64,000 nt of DNA from Erwinia_E haradaeae_G (GTDB lineage Bacteria; Pseudomonadota; Gammaproteobacteria; Enterobacterales; Enterobacteriaceae): the NCBI RefSeq assembly GCF_900698955.1, contig NZ_LR217720.1:1-64000 (forward strand). Direction: 5' to 3'. This document shows, in pieces, positions 30,983 through 42,255 of this stretch. The position numbers and the translations under genes were made by a program. The notes beneath the pieces are model-generated. The model ran no database searches, had not been told where the DNA came from, and saw nothing but the letters and a program-made list of their open reading frames with translations. Positions within the stretch are counted from its first letter, which is position 1. Every line of letters begins with the position of its first letter.

Positions 30983-31526
30983 CTATGTTTTACTAATTTT
31001 TGCGATATGATTGAGGCGTATGCTTACCATAGAGAGTGTTAAATATTGACTTTTTTATATTTTTCTATTAATTAAAAGCTGTAAGTAATGCTAGATAGAA
31101 TGAGCGTCTACTTGTTACGGATGTCGTTATTGTGTAACTTACAGATATCATATTAGGATGATCACATTACTATTCTTTTTTTCTGGATCGCAGAAAGAAA
31201 TCCATTATTTTATGATAGCAAAGATACTTTGAACAAAGTTAATATTTTGTATGGTATGTAGATATTTATTCTTTTCTTGTAGGATGAATAATTCTTCTTG
31301 TCTTTAGAACACATGCACTATCATTAGTGCATTATACTATACCTATATAAAAATTTTTATGCTGAATTGATGTACCTAGTTTCATGAGAGTGTATAAATA
31401 CATATTGCTTTTTTAGAGATGAACGCGATATTAAGAAAATAAAATATACGTATCAATATTAAATTCATTGAATGACAAATTTTAAAAAATGTATCTTAGA
31501 TATCATCATTATAGAGTGATGATAGT
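30983..31526. other. Gene-free spacer left of tRNA-fMet
   Basis: About 540 bp with no gene recognised. Confidence 0.6.
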
Positions 31527-31604
<78 letters not shown>

Positions 31605-32377
31605 TTTGGTCTATGCACGTCACTAGATATAATGATGTTATAGTACCACGATATAGTGAAAATCACTACATATTTAGTATCATTATACACTTAATATGGG
31701 TGTTATGGTAATTTTTTTAGTATACAGTATGTATCAATAAGCAAAAGACCCTTGGAATCTTGATTATATCTTTGAGTATTGCGTTAACTATGTATTCCTT
31801 GTTAGTATAAGAAAAATTATGACTTTTATGTAGACAAGATTATATGTAGACAAGATTAGATTGGTAGAGATATTAACAGAACATAGAAATTTATTGTAGT
31901 TCTCATTTGTTATGTGTGGCGTTTAGAAAGTGCTGCGCAGTAGTATAAATTGAGTATTTCGGTATCTTACTGGTTACTGATTATCATTTTCTGTATTGCA
32001 GTGTTCCGTGTATACGTGAATGCTAATAGATGTAGCACGTTCAAGAAGATCGGATGTACAATAATCAGAGTTTTTAGTTAGAGAGTGATTCTGATTATAT
32101 ATCCGGCAATAAATTTTTCTGAATTATGGTATTGATTTTCACAATTTTATTTAGAAGGTCTGCATAGTTAGAATATGAAAAATGTATTAGATAATAATCT
32201 AAACATAATAAATCTGTTATAATCAATCATTTCATGCAAAGAAATGTATATTAGTTATAGATCATAATTAATACAAATTGTGCGGGTGATGTATTGTTTA
32301 TTTTTAATTGATTAGATTTCTCTTCTTAGCATAAGGGTTCAGGCCTAGATAATATAAATGTCATTAATGGAGAGTCT
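31605..32377. other. Gene-free spacer between tRNA-fMet and sppA
   Basis: No gene. It contains a 16-bp tandem duplication at 31827-31858. Promoters for the divergent tRNA and sppA should lie at the edges. Confidence 0.6.
31827..31858. repeat. 16-bp sequence in two tandem copies
   Basis: TATGTAGACAAGATTA occurs twice, head to tail and without mismatch. It looks like a simple slippage duplication. Confidence 0.9.
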
Positions 32378-34240
32378 ATGCACGTATTATGGCAAGTGAT
32401 AATTACGATTTTATCTGGAGTGTGGCGAGGATTAACTTTAGTTCGTCAATGTATTGTAAATTTACTTTTTATCTTACTAGTAGTAATTGGTGTGTTTATT
32501 TGGTTTCAGAACGACAAAATCAATTTAGTAGGGGAGAAACACAAGGGTGCATTGATCATTAACTTGCATGGTAAAATAGTAGATCAACCAGCAAATAACT
32601 ATAATTTTTTTAATCAGTTTAGTCATCAACTATTAGGATGCCGTAGTGAATCTGCAAAAGAGAATGCTCTTTTTCATATAGTGCACATCATACGTCAAGC
32701 CAAGAATGATGATAATATTACTGGTATAGTACTTGATTTACGTCATTTTATAGGTGGAGATCAACCTTCTCTGGAATATGTCGGTAAAGCATTACAGGAA
32801 TTTCGTCATTGTGGTAAACCAATTTTTGCGATTGGAGTAAACTATAGTCAAGGGCAGTATTATTTAGCTAGTTTTGCGAATAAGATTTATCTTTCTCCGC
32901 AAGGTAAAGTGGACCTCCAGGGTTTTTCTATCAATAGCATGTATTATAAAACATTGTTAAATAAGCTTAAGGTTAGCTCGTATGTATTTCGAGTGGGCGC
33001 CTATAAGTCAGCAGTAGAGCCCTTTTTGCGGGATAACATGTCGCAAGAAGCGCGTGATTCCAGTAGTCAGGTTGTTGGGGAATTATGGCGGAATTATCTT
33101 CAAACTATAGCACAAAACAGAAATATCAGTACTACGCAGATTTTTCCTGGCGAAAAAAATATTATAGCGAAATTACAAGAACTTCATGGTGATGCTGCGC
33201 AGTATGCTAAAGAGAGTGGGTTAGTAGATGAATTAGCTTCTCCAGCATTAGCGGAAAAAGACTTAGTTCATATTTTTGGGTGGAATGAGCACACAAAGAA
33301 CTATAATAGTATCATGATGTATGATTATAAGTTAAATGATCGTCATGGTATGGAAAATATAGGAGTGATAGTTGTTAGCGGTGCTATTACAGATAGCGAA
33401 CAAAATCAGGGTCATATTTCATGTGAAACGACTGCCTTAGAAATTCGGTCGGCTCGTCTTGATCCTGCAATTAAAGCAATTATTCTGCGTGTTAATAGTC
33501 CTGGAGGTAGTGTAACTGCTTCTGAGATTATTCGGTCAGAATTAGAAGCTGTGCGAGCCGCAGGAAAACCCATTGTGGTTTCTATGGGCGGTATGGCTGC
33601 ATCAGGAGGTTATTGGATCTCAACACCTGCAAATTATATTATCGCCAATAAAAATACCTTAACTGGCTCTATTGGAATCTTTGGTGTAATACATACTGTA
33701 GAGAATTCTCTAGATGCCATTGGTGTTCATGCTGATGGTGTCAAGACTTCAAACTTATCAGACATTATTATGACAAAGCCTCTTTCCGAAGATGCACAAA
33801 AAATTATGGAATTGAGTATTAATCATAGTTACCAAACTTTTATTAGATTAGTCGCACAAGCGCGTCACAAGACTTTTTCTGATGTTGAGGAGGTGGCTCA
33901 GGGTCGTGTTTGGATGGGTCGTGATGCAAAATCTCATGGTTTAGTGGATGATCTTGGTGACTTTGATGATGCTATTTCTAAAGCTGTAGAGTTATCCCAT
34001 ATACATGTGCCGCATTTAAAATGGTACCAGGATACACCTTGTATGTTAGATGCTTTTTTTGATCAACTTTCTGGTACTACACATAATGATCTTCGAAGTA
34101 GAGTTATGCAGACTTGGTTACCTCGTCCAATACTAGATTTTCTTTCAGATATAATAAAACAACCAGGTGTAATGGAAGAGAATGTACTAGATCCTAATCA
34201 TCGTTATGCTTTATGTCTAAGTTGTAGTGATATCAGATAA
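32378..34240 (+). CDS. sppA: Protease IV (signal peptide peptidase SppA, 67K type)
   Basis: Inner-membrane serine protease that degrades cleaved signal peptides. The 620 residues (E. coli 618) begin with one membrane segment (about residues 24-43, VNLLFILLVVIGVFIW), followed by two tandem SppA domains. The catalytic lysine lies in FRVGAYKSAVEPF in the first domain and the nucleophile serine in MGGMAASGGYWIS in the second, the Ser-Lys dyad of the family. It ends HRYALCLSCSDIR, as E. coli NRYAFCLTCANMR. sppA-ansA order is that of E. coli, but a strong terminator separates them here. Confidence 0.98.
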   Translation: MHVLWQVIITILSGVWRGLTLVRQCIVNLLFILLVVIGVFIWFQNDKINLVGEKHKGALIINLHGKIVDQPANNYNFFNQFSHQLLGCRSESAKENALFHIVHIIRQAKNDDNITGIVLDLRHFIGGDQPSLEYVGKALQEFRHCGKPIFAIGVNYSQGQYYLASFANKIYLSPQGKVDLQGFSINSMYYKTLLNKLKVSSYVFRVGAYKSAVEPFLRDNMSQEARDSSSQVVGELWRNYLQTIAQNRNISTTQIFPGEKNIIAKLQELHGDAAQYAKESGLVDELASPALAEKDLVHIFGWNEHTKNYNSIMMYDYKLNDRHGMENIGVIVVSGAITDSEQNQGHISCETTALEIRSARLDPAIKAIILRVNSPGGSVTASEIIRSELEAVRAAGKPIVVSMGGMAASGGYWISTPANYIIANKNTLTGSIGIFGVIHTVENSLDAIGVHADGVKTSNLSDIIMTKPLSEDAQKIMELSINHSYQTFIRLVAQARHKTFSDVEEVAQGRVWMGRDAKSHGLVDDLGDFDDAISKAVELSHIHVPHLKWYQDTPCMLDAFFDQLSGTTHNDLRSRVMQTWLPRPILDFLSDIIKQPGVMEENVLDPNHRYALCLSCSDIR

Positions 34241-34246
34241 TCTTTT

Positions 34247-34279
34247 ACGTTACATAATAAATTATTATGTAACGTTTTT
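34247..34279 (+). terminator. Strong intrinsic terminator after sppA
   Basis: A perfect 13-bp stem (ACGTTACATAATA and its complement) with a 3-base loop begins seven bases after the sppA stop and runs straight into a T-run. This is the best intrinsic terminator in the window. It implies ansA has its own promoter in the 90 bp that follow. Confidence 0.85.
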
Positions 34280-34370
34280 CTGCACTAAAGATTCACGTAC
34301 TGTTCTCCTGAATATATACCAGCTTCGTACTATGAATACGAAAAAATTTTATTATTTTTGAGTTTTATCT

Positions 34371-35402
34371 ATGCAAAAAAAAAATATTTATGTGGCTTAT
34401 ACTGGTGGAACTATTGGAATGCAGCAGTCCAGAAATGGTTTTATTCCAGTTTCAGGATATCTACAACATCAGCTATCTAATACGTTAGAATTTCATAGGG
34501 AAGAGATGCCTCATTTTACTCTTCATGAGTATAAACCTCTCATTGATTCTGCAGACATGACACCATATGATTGGCAAGTAATCGCGGATGACATTAAGAG
34601 TCATTATGATGCTTATGATGGGTTTGTTATTCTACATGGCACTGATACTATGGCGTTTACTGCCTCGGCTCTTTCTTTTATATTAGAAAACTTAGCAAAA
34701 CCTGTTATTGTGACTGGGTCTCAGATTCCGCTTGCGGAGATGCGTTCTGATGGTCATCAGAACTTGCTAAACTCACTATTTATTGCGGCTCGATATCCCA
34801 TTAATGAAGTGACATTATTTTTCAATAATATACTATATCGCGGAAATCGTACTACTAAGGTCCATGCCAATGGTTTAAATGCTTTTGCTTCGCCTAATTT
34901 AGCGCCTTTACTAGAAGTAGGAACGAATATCAGGGTTCTTAACACCCCTCCGGCTCCTTTTGGTATTGGCGAACTGGTGGTACATACTATTACGCATCAG
35001 GAAATTGGATTAGTCACTATCTATCCAGGTATCTCGGCGACGCTTTTACGTAATTTTATTCAAAAACCCATTAAAGCATTAATTCTTCGTTCGTATGGAA
35101 TTGGTAATGCACCGCAAAATAAAGAGTTTTTGCAAGTAGTTGAAGAGATGACAAAATGTGGTGTTTTGGTGGTGAACTTAACGCAGTGTTTGTCTGGCAA
35201 AGTAAATATGGATGGGTATACTACCGGTCATGCGTTAAAAAACGTAGGTGTAGTGAGTGGAACAGATCTTAGCGTGGAAGCTGCACTAACAAAACTATAC
35301 TATCTTCTTAGTAAGAATTTAGCCATCCATGACATGCGTTATCTTATGCAAAAGAACTTACGCGGTGAGCTTACTATGGATAAAGAAATAGAGATGTTAT
35401 AA
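34371..35402 (+). CDS. ansA: L-asparaginase I (cytoplasmic)
   Basis: Hydrolyses asparagine to aspartate and ammonia in the cytoplasm. The 343 residues (E. coli 338) carry the two threonine-containing active-site motifs: YTGGTIGM near residue 12 and ILHGTDTMAFTASALSF near 92, plus TGSQIPLAEMRSDGHQN. The N-terminus MQKKNIYVAYTGGTIGM matches E. coli MQKKSIYVAYTGGTIGM. A run of ten A begins at the second codon (34375-34384) and could cause slippage. The stop codon overlaps a hairpin. Confidence 0.98.
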   Translation: MQKKNIYVAYTGGTIGMQQSRNGFIPVSGYLQHQLSNTLEFHREEMPHFTLHEYKPLIDSADMTPYDWQVIADDIKSHYDAYDGFVILHGTDTMAFTASALSFILENLAKPVIVTGSQIPLAEMRSDGHQNLLNSLFIAARYPINEVTLFFNNILYRGNRTTKVHANGLNAFASPNLAPLLEVGTNIRVLNTPPAPFGIGELVVHTITHQEIGLVTIYPGISATLLRNFIQKPIKALILRSYGIGNAPQNKEFLQVVEEMTKCGVLVVNLTQCLSGKVNMDGYTTGHALKNVGVVSGTDLSVEAALTKLYYLLSKNLAIHDMRYLMQKNLRGELTMDKEIEML

Positions 35403-35428
35403 TACACGGCGTGGTACACGCCGTGTAT
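35402..35428. terminator. GC-rich hairpin between convergent ansA and the chorismate mutase gene
   Basis: A perfect 12-bp stem (ATACACGGCGTG and its complement, loop GTA) starts at the last base of the ansA stop. A TTTTTT run comes about 12 bases later. It probably ends ansA transcripts and could also act on transcripts from the right. Confidence 0.65.
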
Positions 35429-35510
35429 AGCTACTGTGGATTTTTTAAAAACATTGTATTATATATAATATATTTTAGAGACTAGTGAAACATAATAGAT
35501 TATCTTTGAT

Positions 35511-35813
35511 TTATAATACTTTATTTAATATCAAGTGTACTTTTTTTATCTTTTTATTATATGATTTTTGCATGATATAACGCATGATGTTTACGATATC
35601 TTCCATCATATTTTTTCTTCCTAAGTTCTCTATTTCTTTTCGGCATGAACTGATGATTAGTTTTTCACGTTCTGGAGAATAAAGAGGTATCCCCTGTTGA
35701 TTTTTTATATCGGCTATAGTGGATGCTAGTTCTATCCTTTCTGCTATTAAGCGGATTATTTTTTTATCCAGTTCATCAATTTTTTTTCGTAGGCGATCTA
35801 TCTTAGGTGTCAT
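35511..35813 (-). CDS. Stand-alone chorismate mutase, AroQ class, TyrA-type
   Basis: Converts chorismate to prephenate, the branch point to phenylalanine and tyrosine. The 100 residues match the N-terminal domain of E. coli TyrA rather than PheA: IPLYSPEREKLI against LPIYVPEREASM, and MMEDIVNIMRYIMQKSY against LIEDVLRRVMRESY. The active-site residues expected for the class are present: Arg9, Arg26, Lys37, Arg49 and Glu50. The prephenate dehydrogenase half of TyrA is absent, and only about 110 bp separate the stop from ansA, so it is deleted rather than frameshifted. The last 16 residues are lysine-rich and unlike TyrA. It is probably a functional monofunctional enzyme; alternatively a TyrA fragment on the way to loss. 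Confidence 0.85.
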   Translation of the reverse strand: MTPKIDRLRKKIDELDKKIIRLIAERIELASTIADIKNQQGIPLYSPEREKLIISSCRKEIENLGRKNMMEDIVNIMRYIMQKSYNKKIKKVHLILNKVL

Positions 35814-38800
35814 GAGAGCTATCCTTATGACGGTGTGAAAGTGAAAATAATATATAGGTATTATTCATAGTGAGTAGTTATTACTAGTGATGAACGTATT
35901 TTATGTCACTACGCAACGTTAATGAATGTTATATATATAGACACGAAACATTGTATATTCACTCTCTGTCTTATGGATTATTATAAATGTAATGATGAGG
36001 TTATCTATTGATATATAGTCAATGATGTCATTTATTATTTTTGCAATGATACTAGTTATAAAATATGTCAAAAACATGGATTAGTGTTGAATAATAATAC
36101 ATTTTTATTATGTGTAGGATTACATCCATTGTAATTTTATTAGATTATATTCAGAATGTCTAATATATTGTATTTTACGTATCTGTGACTGTTATTATAG
36201 AATATATAAAGAAGAGTATAGCATTTCATACTTTATGTATATCTTTCATCTAATGCTATTATTCAGTTTATCATCTATATATGCTTTATATGAGAATATA
36301 TTGATAAGCAGGTATTATTTGTTGAATATCGGCAAAAATATAAGATGACATCATAGATTGCAGTGGTAAAAATCATGAGGTCTTCAGGTTACATCCCAGT
36401 AATATAGACTATTATCTTTTTTTATTATATTATTTTTATAAACGATGTCTTTACCTGTCTGCATAAGTGATCAATTTACAATTATTTGGTTTTCTCGGGG
36501 TATGTTAATGTTCTATGCAGTAGAATGATATTCTAATAGATTATCTTACATATAATATGGATATTTTATTTTATAACGGATCGGAGGTTTTTACACCAGC
36601 TTCCCTGTCCATTTAAGATAAGAAAGGGATATATCAAATATATATTTTTCTTTTTTTTTGTGGGTTATTATTGCTCTTGTTTTCTATGAAGATATTAGAT
36701 CACTGTACTAGGTTTTATTAGTTGTTCTACCTATCACCAGAAATAATATTGGAATTTGTATAAAAATGTAAGCGATTTTATTTATAATATGCGTATTCTG
36801 TAAGCGTATGTAGTAGAACTGTTATATTATTTACGATACATGTTACAACTATTGAATGTCTTATGTTTTTGAATTATATATTTTCGACTTATGTTGATAA
36901 TATCAGATATTATGTATTATCTGTGTACATAGTAATAATAATACTTGGAATATATTTTTTAGAAGTAAGTATTAATACTTGAGTTGTATGTAATGGTAAT
37001 GTGTACATAGACTATGTAGCATTCAGATATTTGCGCTATATTTGTGTAGGATCATGGTTATCATTAATATGATATATTCATTCAGTATCTACTCTACATC
37101 TACTAAAAATGCAAGCTATTATACATATTAGATCACTTCCTATATCAAATCATTGATGAAATTTGCGTGGCTGGAATTTTTTATTTTTTGTTTTTTGAGT
37201 ATAGTGCGGCAGTGGATGTCTAGTAGTAAACTTTCATATTTTTGAATATATGACTGATCTTTAGATATATTTGTGTTTTATCATCATGATATGCATGTTT
37301 GTTATTCAATATGATCTCTAGACAATAAGTGCATCTATAGTCGTATCATAGATAGTAGAGATTTTATTTATACTGAGATCGAGATACTTATAAAGCATAA
37401 AGAATTTATATTCTGTTTTTTGATATCTCTGCATCATATGTTTACTCTGTTCTTTATGCACGCTAGGTGAAGGCGTGTAAAAATATTTTTCATGCTAGAG
37501 GTGATCGTCTGGTACATAATTATTGATTTTAGTATATTTTTACAAACCAATACTATTGGTATGCGTCTTATTATTTTTATTGAGAAATCTCTTTCTTTTA
37601 CGATTGACATACTGTATCCGTAATATAGCAAAATTCTGTTTTTTAGTGCCACGAATAATGTTAACACTGTTGCTAAAATGAGGTTATGGTCCTTCAACTG
37701 TAGCTTTTGTGCTTGTGCTAATAAATATATTTTATAGTATTCTGCGTATTTTCTAAATTTTAGATTTTTGCTATTGTATTGTTATGACAAGGCGGATCTC
37801 TCATTGGTTTATATATGTTTATTATTTTTAAAATCATACATTAAATCATATTTAATAATCAGACAATATTTGTATCACTAATGTTCTTATTTTTGATGGC
37901 AGGTTGATTATCTAAATTATTATTTCTTCATATCTATCATTAGAGCATTCATGATTCGATGCACTAGTAGCAGTGTTTTTTACTGCGATTTACTTCTTCT
38001 ATTTAAATTTATCTATTCTTGTATCATCGAGTGCACGTTATCTGTTGAGTAGGATGCAATAATTTTTAGTTGTGTAACTTAATCTATCTTTTTATACAAA
38101 ATATAGTTTTTGTAGTACATATTCTTAATATGCCATGTCAATAGTATTTTCGTTTTTTATTCTCGATATATTATATAGTCTGTGGTTGTTAACAACTTTA
38201 TGGTATTGGTATTATCAATCGTTATTTTTATATTGTAAATCAAGAAGATAGCAGAAGAAATTGTTTGAGACTAACCAGCGCGGGTACTATACATATAAAC
38301 TATTGGCAATGGTTTTCATATAGATTGTTACTGTATATCTCATTTATGACTGATCATCTTAGAAAATACGTACAAAGTTGTAGTTATCATATCGTTTGAT
38401 AGCGTGTATTAAAATATATCATAGATGCATTATTGAGCAGAACGAGCGATTTATTGTGAGTCTTTTCTAAATATATCGATGATTATTTAAGGATGATCCC
38501 TAAAATAGGAATCTCTTTATATTGAGATATGTGAGATTTGTATAAGATATTTATCTTTCCTTAGAGGAATAAAGTTTATTTTTATTTCTCTGTAAGTACA
38601 AAAATATCGTTATAAAAAGTATTTTGTACTACATGGGATGATACTGATTCTAGCATGCGGGTATCATGTGTAGTGTTTTTGTATTAGTTGATGTACATTT
38701 TCTTTTTGGAGAGAAAATAAGTAGGAAGCAATGTTTCTTTGTATGCCAACATGGATATGTGGAGATATGATGAGAGCATCGTTAACTTCGTGGGGTTATC

Positions 38801-40221
38801 ACAACCTTATTTACGTATTTTCTATTTATGACCACCGAAGATATTGTGATGAGAAGAATAAAAATGTAGGGAGACTTTTCATCTTTCACATCTATGATCT
38901 TTATTAGTGCAAAAATCGCACCATGCATGCTCTATATGTGTGTGGAATTTATTACATATGAGAAATGGTCAGAAAACTTCTCCATGTAGGGTTTGGCTAT
39001 AAGCATTCTTTATTTGTGTAAGGAGGTCTAACAGATGTGTAGTATAATGGGATTTGTGTAATGAGGGCGCGAAGTAATGATAAGAAGACTTCTATAATAG
39101 TGAGTGTCGATGTACATAGTTTGAATAGAGTTTTTGTATTTAGGATTAGTGACTCTCATTTATGTCATGGCTTTTATTTTCTCCGATGGTAAGGTTGGCA
39201 TCATGTTTTTTATGATGATACATATATTATGAAGCTTAGAGTGATGAAAGAAGGTAGTAGTGGTATTTTTATTTATTTTATACACAAAAGGTGCCTCTCA
39301 TGCGAGAGGAGGATGTGTACCATAGCACATAAAATTATTTTATAGGTAGGTTTATAAGGGTATATGCATTATATTTCCTTTCCTTAGTATACAAGACATA
39401 ATATTTGTTTTTTTTGTTAAATATTGGTATTATAAAGCAAGTGCTTTTATAGGGAAAAACATGTATGAGCTATAGCTTAGGGATTGAACGCGCACCAATA
39501 TGTCTCTGCCAAAGAGGCATTTATAATCAGTTGCATTATACAATAATGGTAATAGATATTATTTTCTATGGAAAAAAAGATATACGTACCTATTAAGAAA
39601 TACGAGTATTAATGTATGTATTATTGCCTAAACGTTGCATCATGATTAAAAATAACGATACGTATAATATTGATTATATGTATGTATTCTACACAGAAGA
39701 TACCAACATACTGTCATCGTGATAGCTGCTACTATTTCTTCATCTTTATTTTCAACACAGACGCCGCCCTCTTATGTCTAATGGTAGTATAAGTGACTCA
39801 ATGTATTTGATATGTCGCTATAGTATAGTCAGGAAAACAAATCCTCTTAAATAGTTATCAAAAATAATATTTTAATGAATACAATAGCTCTCTTAATGAG
39901 TATTATATATAAAAATATAACCAAGAGAAGAGGCTAGTTTATTGAAGCATACATCACTATTAATATAGGGTTGAATGATGTCTGAATTATTACTATATGA
40001 TGATGGAGGAATGGATATTATCAAGGGTACATTCAAACACTTCTTTATAGTTGGTATGTCCACCATCACAGGTTTAGGGTTTTTGTATTCAAAAAGAATG
40101 ATATTCTATACTAATGATAAAGTACTTTTTTTCTCATAGATGATATATACCATATTCCACATGATGCATATATACTGTAATGTATATGTCTCATCTCCAT
40201 CATGTTACATCCTACTACCAC
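35814..40221. other. 4.4 kb gene desert downstream of the ATP synthase operon
   Basis: No coding frame, tRNA or other RNA is recognisable. The longest frame, 87 codons at 37434-37697, has no family resemblance. The base composition is that of the other spacers. In E. coli glmU and glmS follow atpC; no trace of either is readable here. The only compact structure is a GC-rich 6-bp hairpin at 39294-39309. Confidence 0.65.
39294..39309 (-). terminator. GC-rich hairpin in the gene desert
   Basis: CCTCTC / GAGAGG with a 4-base loop; on the minus strand it is followed by CACCTTTTG. It could be the relic of a terminator for a lost minus-strand gene, or the distal end of the atp transcript about 900 bp past atpC. 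Confidence 0.3.
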
Positions 40222-40635
40222 TTATACTGTTTTTTTCATTAAATTTATTACACGTAATTTAGCTAGTGCTTGAGATAATTCTGATGATGCTAGTACAAAA
40301 TCTATTTCATCATGTTTTTTATTTAAACGCTCGATAGCTGCATTTTTTGCTTTCAATATCAGGCGTTCATCTAATTCACTACCGCGAATAGCGGTGTCTG
40401 CTAGGATGTTAACAACTAATGGTTGTATTTCTAATATTCCTCCTGAGAGGAATATGATTTCCTTTTTTTTATCTGTGTGTATGATAGATACCATACCAGG
40501 CTTAATCGTAGTCAGAAGGGGAGTATGATGTGGGTAGACACCAAGCTCTCCTTCGCTTCCTGATACTTGAATACTGTGTACCAATCCAGAGAAGATTCGT
40601 ATTTCTGCGCTGACTACATTTAAATAAAAAGTCAT
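40222..40635 (-). CDS. atpC: ATP synthase F1 subunit epsilon
   Basis: Central-stalk subunit that joins gamma to the c-ring and restrains ATP hydrolysis. The 137 residues (E. coli 139) show the N-terminal beta-sandwich (VHSIQVSGSEGELGVYPHHTPLLTTIKPG, FLSGGILEIQP) and the C-terminal helical hairpin (LILKAKNAAIERL ... LSQALAKLRVINLMKK). It is the last gene of atpBEFHAGDC, 73 bp behind atpD. No clear terminator follows. Confidence 0.97.
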   Translation of the reverse strand: MTFYLNVVSAEIRIFSGLVHSIQVSGSEGELGVYPHHTPLLTTIKPGMVSIIHTDKKKEIIFLSGGILEIQPLVVNILADTAIRGSELDERLILKAKNAAIERLNKKHDEIDFVLASSELSQALAKLRVINLMKKTV

Positions 40636-40708
40636 AGTTAATAATTCACCTTTCTTGACAGATTATAACTGTGTTTACTTCATTTTATAAACATATTATT
40701 AAATTATT

Positions 40709-42094
40709 TTATGCTAGTGTTTTAGCTTTTTCTATTACCTCTTGAATAGATCCTACCATATAGAAAGCTTGTTCTGGGAGTGAGTCAAATTCACCTTCTA
40801 TAATCCCCTTAAAACCAAGAATTGTCTCTGATAACGGCACATATTTTCCTGAAGATCCAGTAAATACTTCCGCTACAAAGAAAGGTTGGGATAGAAAACG
40901 CTGTACTTTACGTGCTCGTGTAACTATGAGTTTATCTTCTTCTGATAATTCATCCATACCAAGAATAGCGATGATATCTTTAAGTTCTTGATAACGTTGT
41001 AGGACAGATTGCACCTCTCGCGCTATTTGATAGTGATTGTGACCAACGATCACTGGATCTAGTTGACGGCTAGTTGAGGCTAGTGGGTCAACGGCTGGGT
41101 AAATCCCCAGAGAGGCAATTTGACGACTTAGTACTATAGTGGCATCTAAGTGAGCAAAAGTTGTGGCTGGAGATGGATCAGATAGGTCATCGGCAGGAAC
41201 ATACACAGCCTGTACAGAGGTAATAGAACCTTTTTTTGTCGAAGTAATGCGTTCTTGTAGGATACCCATTTCTTCTGCAAGAGTGGGTTGGTATCCAACT
41301 GCAGAAGGCATACGACCCAAAAGCGCAGACACTTCTGTACCAGCCAGAGTATAACGATATATATTATCAATAAAGAGGAGCACCGCTTTGCCTTCATCAC
41401 GGAATTTTTCGGCTATAGTTAAACCAGTTAATGCAACGCGTAGACGGTTGCCAGGTGGTTCATTCATTTGTCCATAAACCAAAGATACTTTATTAAGAAC
41501 GTTTGATTCAGTCATCTCATGGTAAAAATCATTACCTTCACGTGTACGTTCACCTACGCCTGCAAATACCGAAAAACCAGAGTGCTCAGCTGCAATATTA
41601 CGAATCAGTTCCATCATATTGACAGTTTTTCCTACCCCCGCACCACCAAACAAACCAATTTTACCTCCTTTGGCAAAAGGACACATAAGGTCGATTACTT
41701 TAATGCCAGTTTCTAGAAGATCTTGAGAGCTGGACTGATCTTCGTAGGAAGGCGCTGGACGATGAATTGCCCAACGTTCTTTTTCACCTATTTCTCCTTT
41801 CATGTCAATTGGTTCACCTAATACGTTCATCATGCGTCCTAGCGTCTCCACACCCACTGGAACTGTAATAGGATGTTTTAAATCTAGTACCGTGAGTCCA
41901 CGTTTTAGACCTTCAGAAGGACCCATCGCAATAGTACGTACAATTCCTCCACCTATTTGCTGTTGTACTTCTAAGATTAAGCGATGATTTGTATTTGTTA
42001 CCTCAAGTGCATGATATACCTTTGGAACGGCATGTTGAGGAAATTCAACGTCGATGACGGCGCCTATTATTTGGGTAATCTTTCCAGTGGTCAT
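40709..42094 (-). CDS. atpD: ATP synthase F1 subunit beta
   Basis: Catalytic subunit of F1. The chosen ATG gives MTTGKITQIIGAVIDVEFPQ, matching E. coli [20 protein letters not shown], and 461 residues (E. coli 460). The P-loop is GGAGVGKT, followed by the catalytic Glu in GERTREGND, the DELSEED lever as DELSEED, and GRMPSAVGYQPTLAEEMG. An upstream ATG at 42115 would add seven unmatched residues. Strongly conserved. Confidence 0.98.
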   Translation of the reverse strand: MTTGKITQIIGAVIDVEFPQHAVPKVYHALEVTNTNHRLILEVQQQIGGGIVRTIAMGPSEGLKRGLTVLDLKHPITVPVGVETLGRMMNVLGEPIDMKGEIGEKERWAIHRPAPSYEDQSSSQDLLETGIKVIDLMCPFAKGGKIGLFGGAGVGKTVNMMELIRNIAAEHSGFSVFAGVGERTREGNDFYHEMTESNVLNKVSLVYGQMNEPPGNRLRVALTGLTIAEKFRDEGKAVLLFIDNIYRYTLAGTEVSALLGRMPSAVGYQPTLAEEMGILQERITSTKKGSITSVQAVYVPADDLSDPSPATTFAHLDATIVLSRQIASLGIYPAVDPLASTSRQLDPVIVGHNHYQIAREVQSVLQRYQELKDIIAILGMDELSEEDKLIVTRARKVQRFLSQPFFVAEVFTGSSGKYVPLSETILGFKGIIEGEFDSLPEQAFYMVGSIQEVIEKAKTLA

Positions 42095-42255
42095 TGTTAT
42101 TTCCTGTATCTCCATCTAAGTAATTACGGTTATATGATGCTAGAGTTTTAGTGGAATGTAGCTTATGCACATAGTTATAACTCAAGTGGCGTTCTACTCT
42201 CTGATTGAGAATATTGTATGGCTTGTTTCTTTGGCATGGCATTGATCATGCGGGA

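Noticed and set aside
37434..37697. 87-codon minus-strand frame in the gene desert
   Set aside because: No family resemblance and no ribosome site; expected by chance in 4.4 kb of six-frame sequence.
39480..39530. Possible degraded tRNA (GGATTGAAC motif with GC-rich flanks)
   Set aside because: No acceptor or anticodon stem could be built around it.
42163..42171. TTATGCACA DnaA-box match between atpG and atpD
   Set aside because: A single match inside the atp operon; expected by chance in AT-rich DNA.
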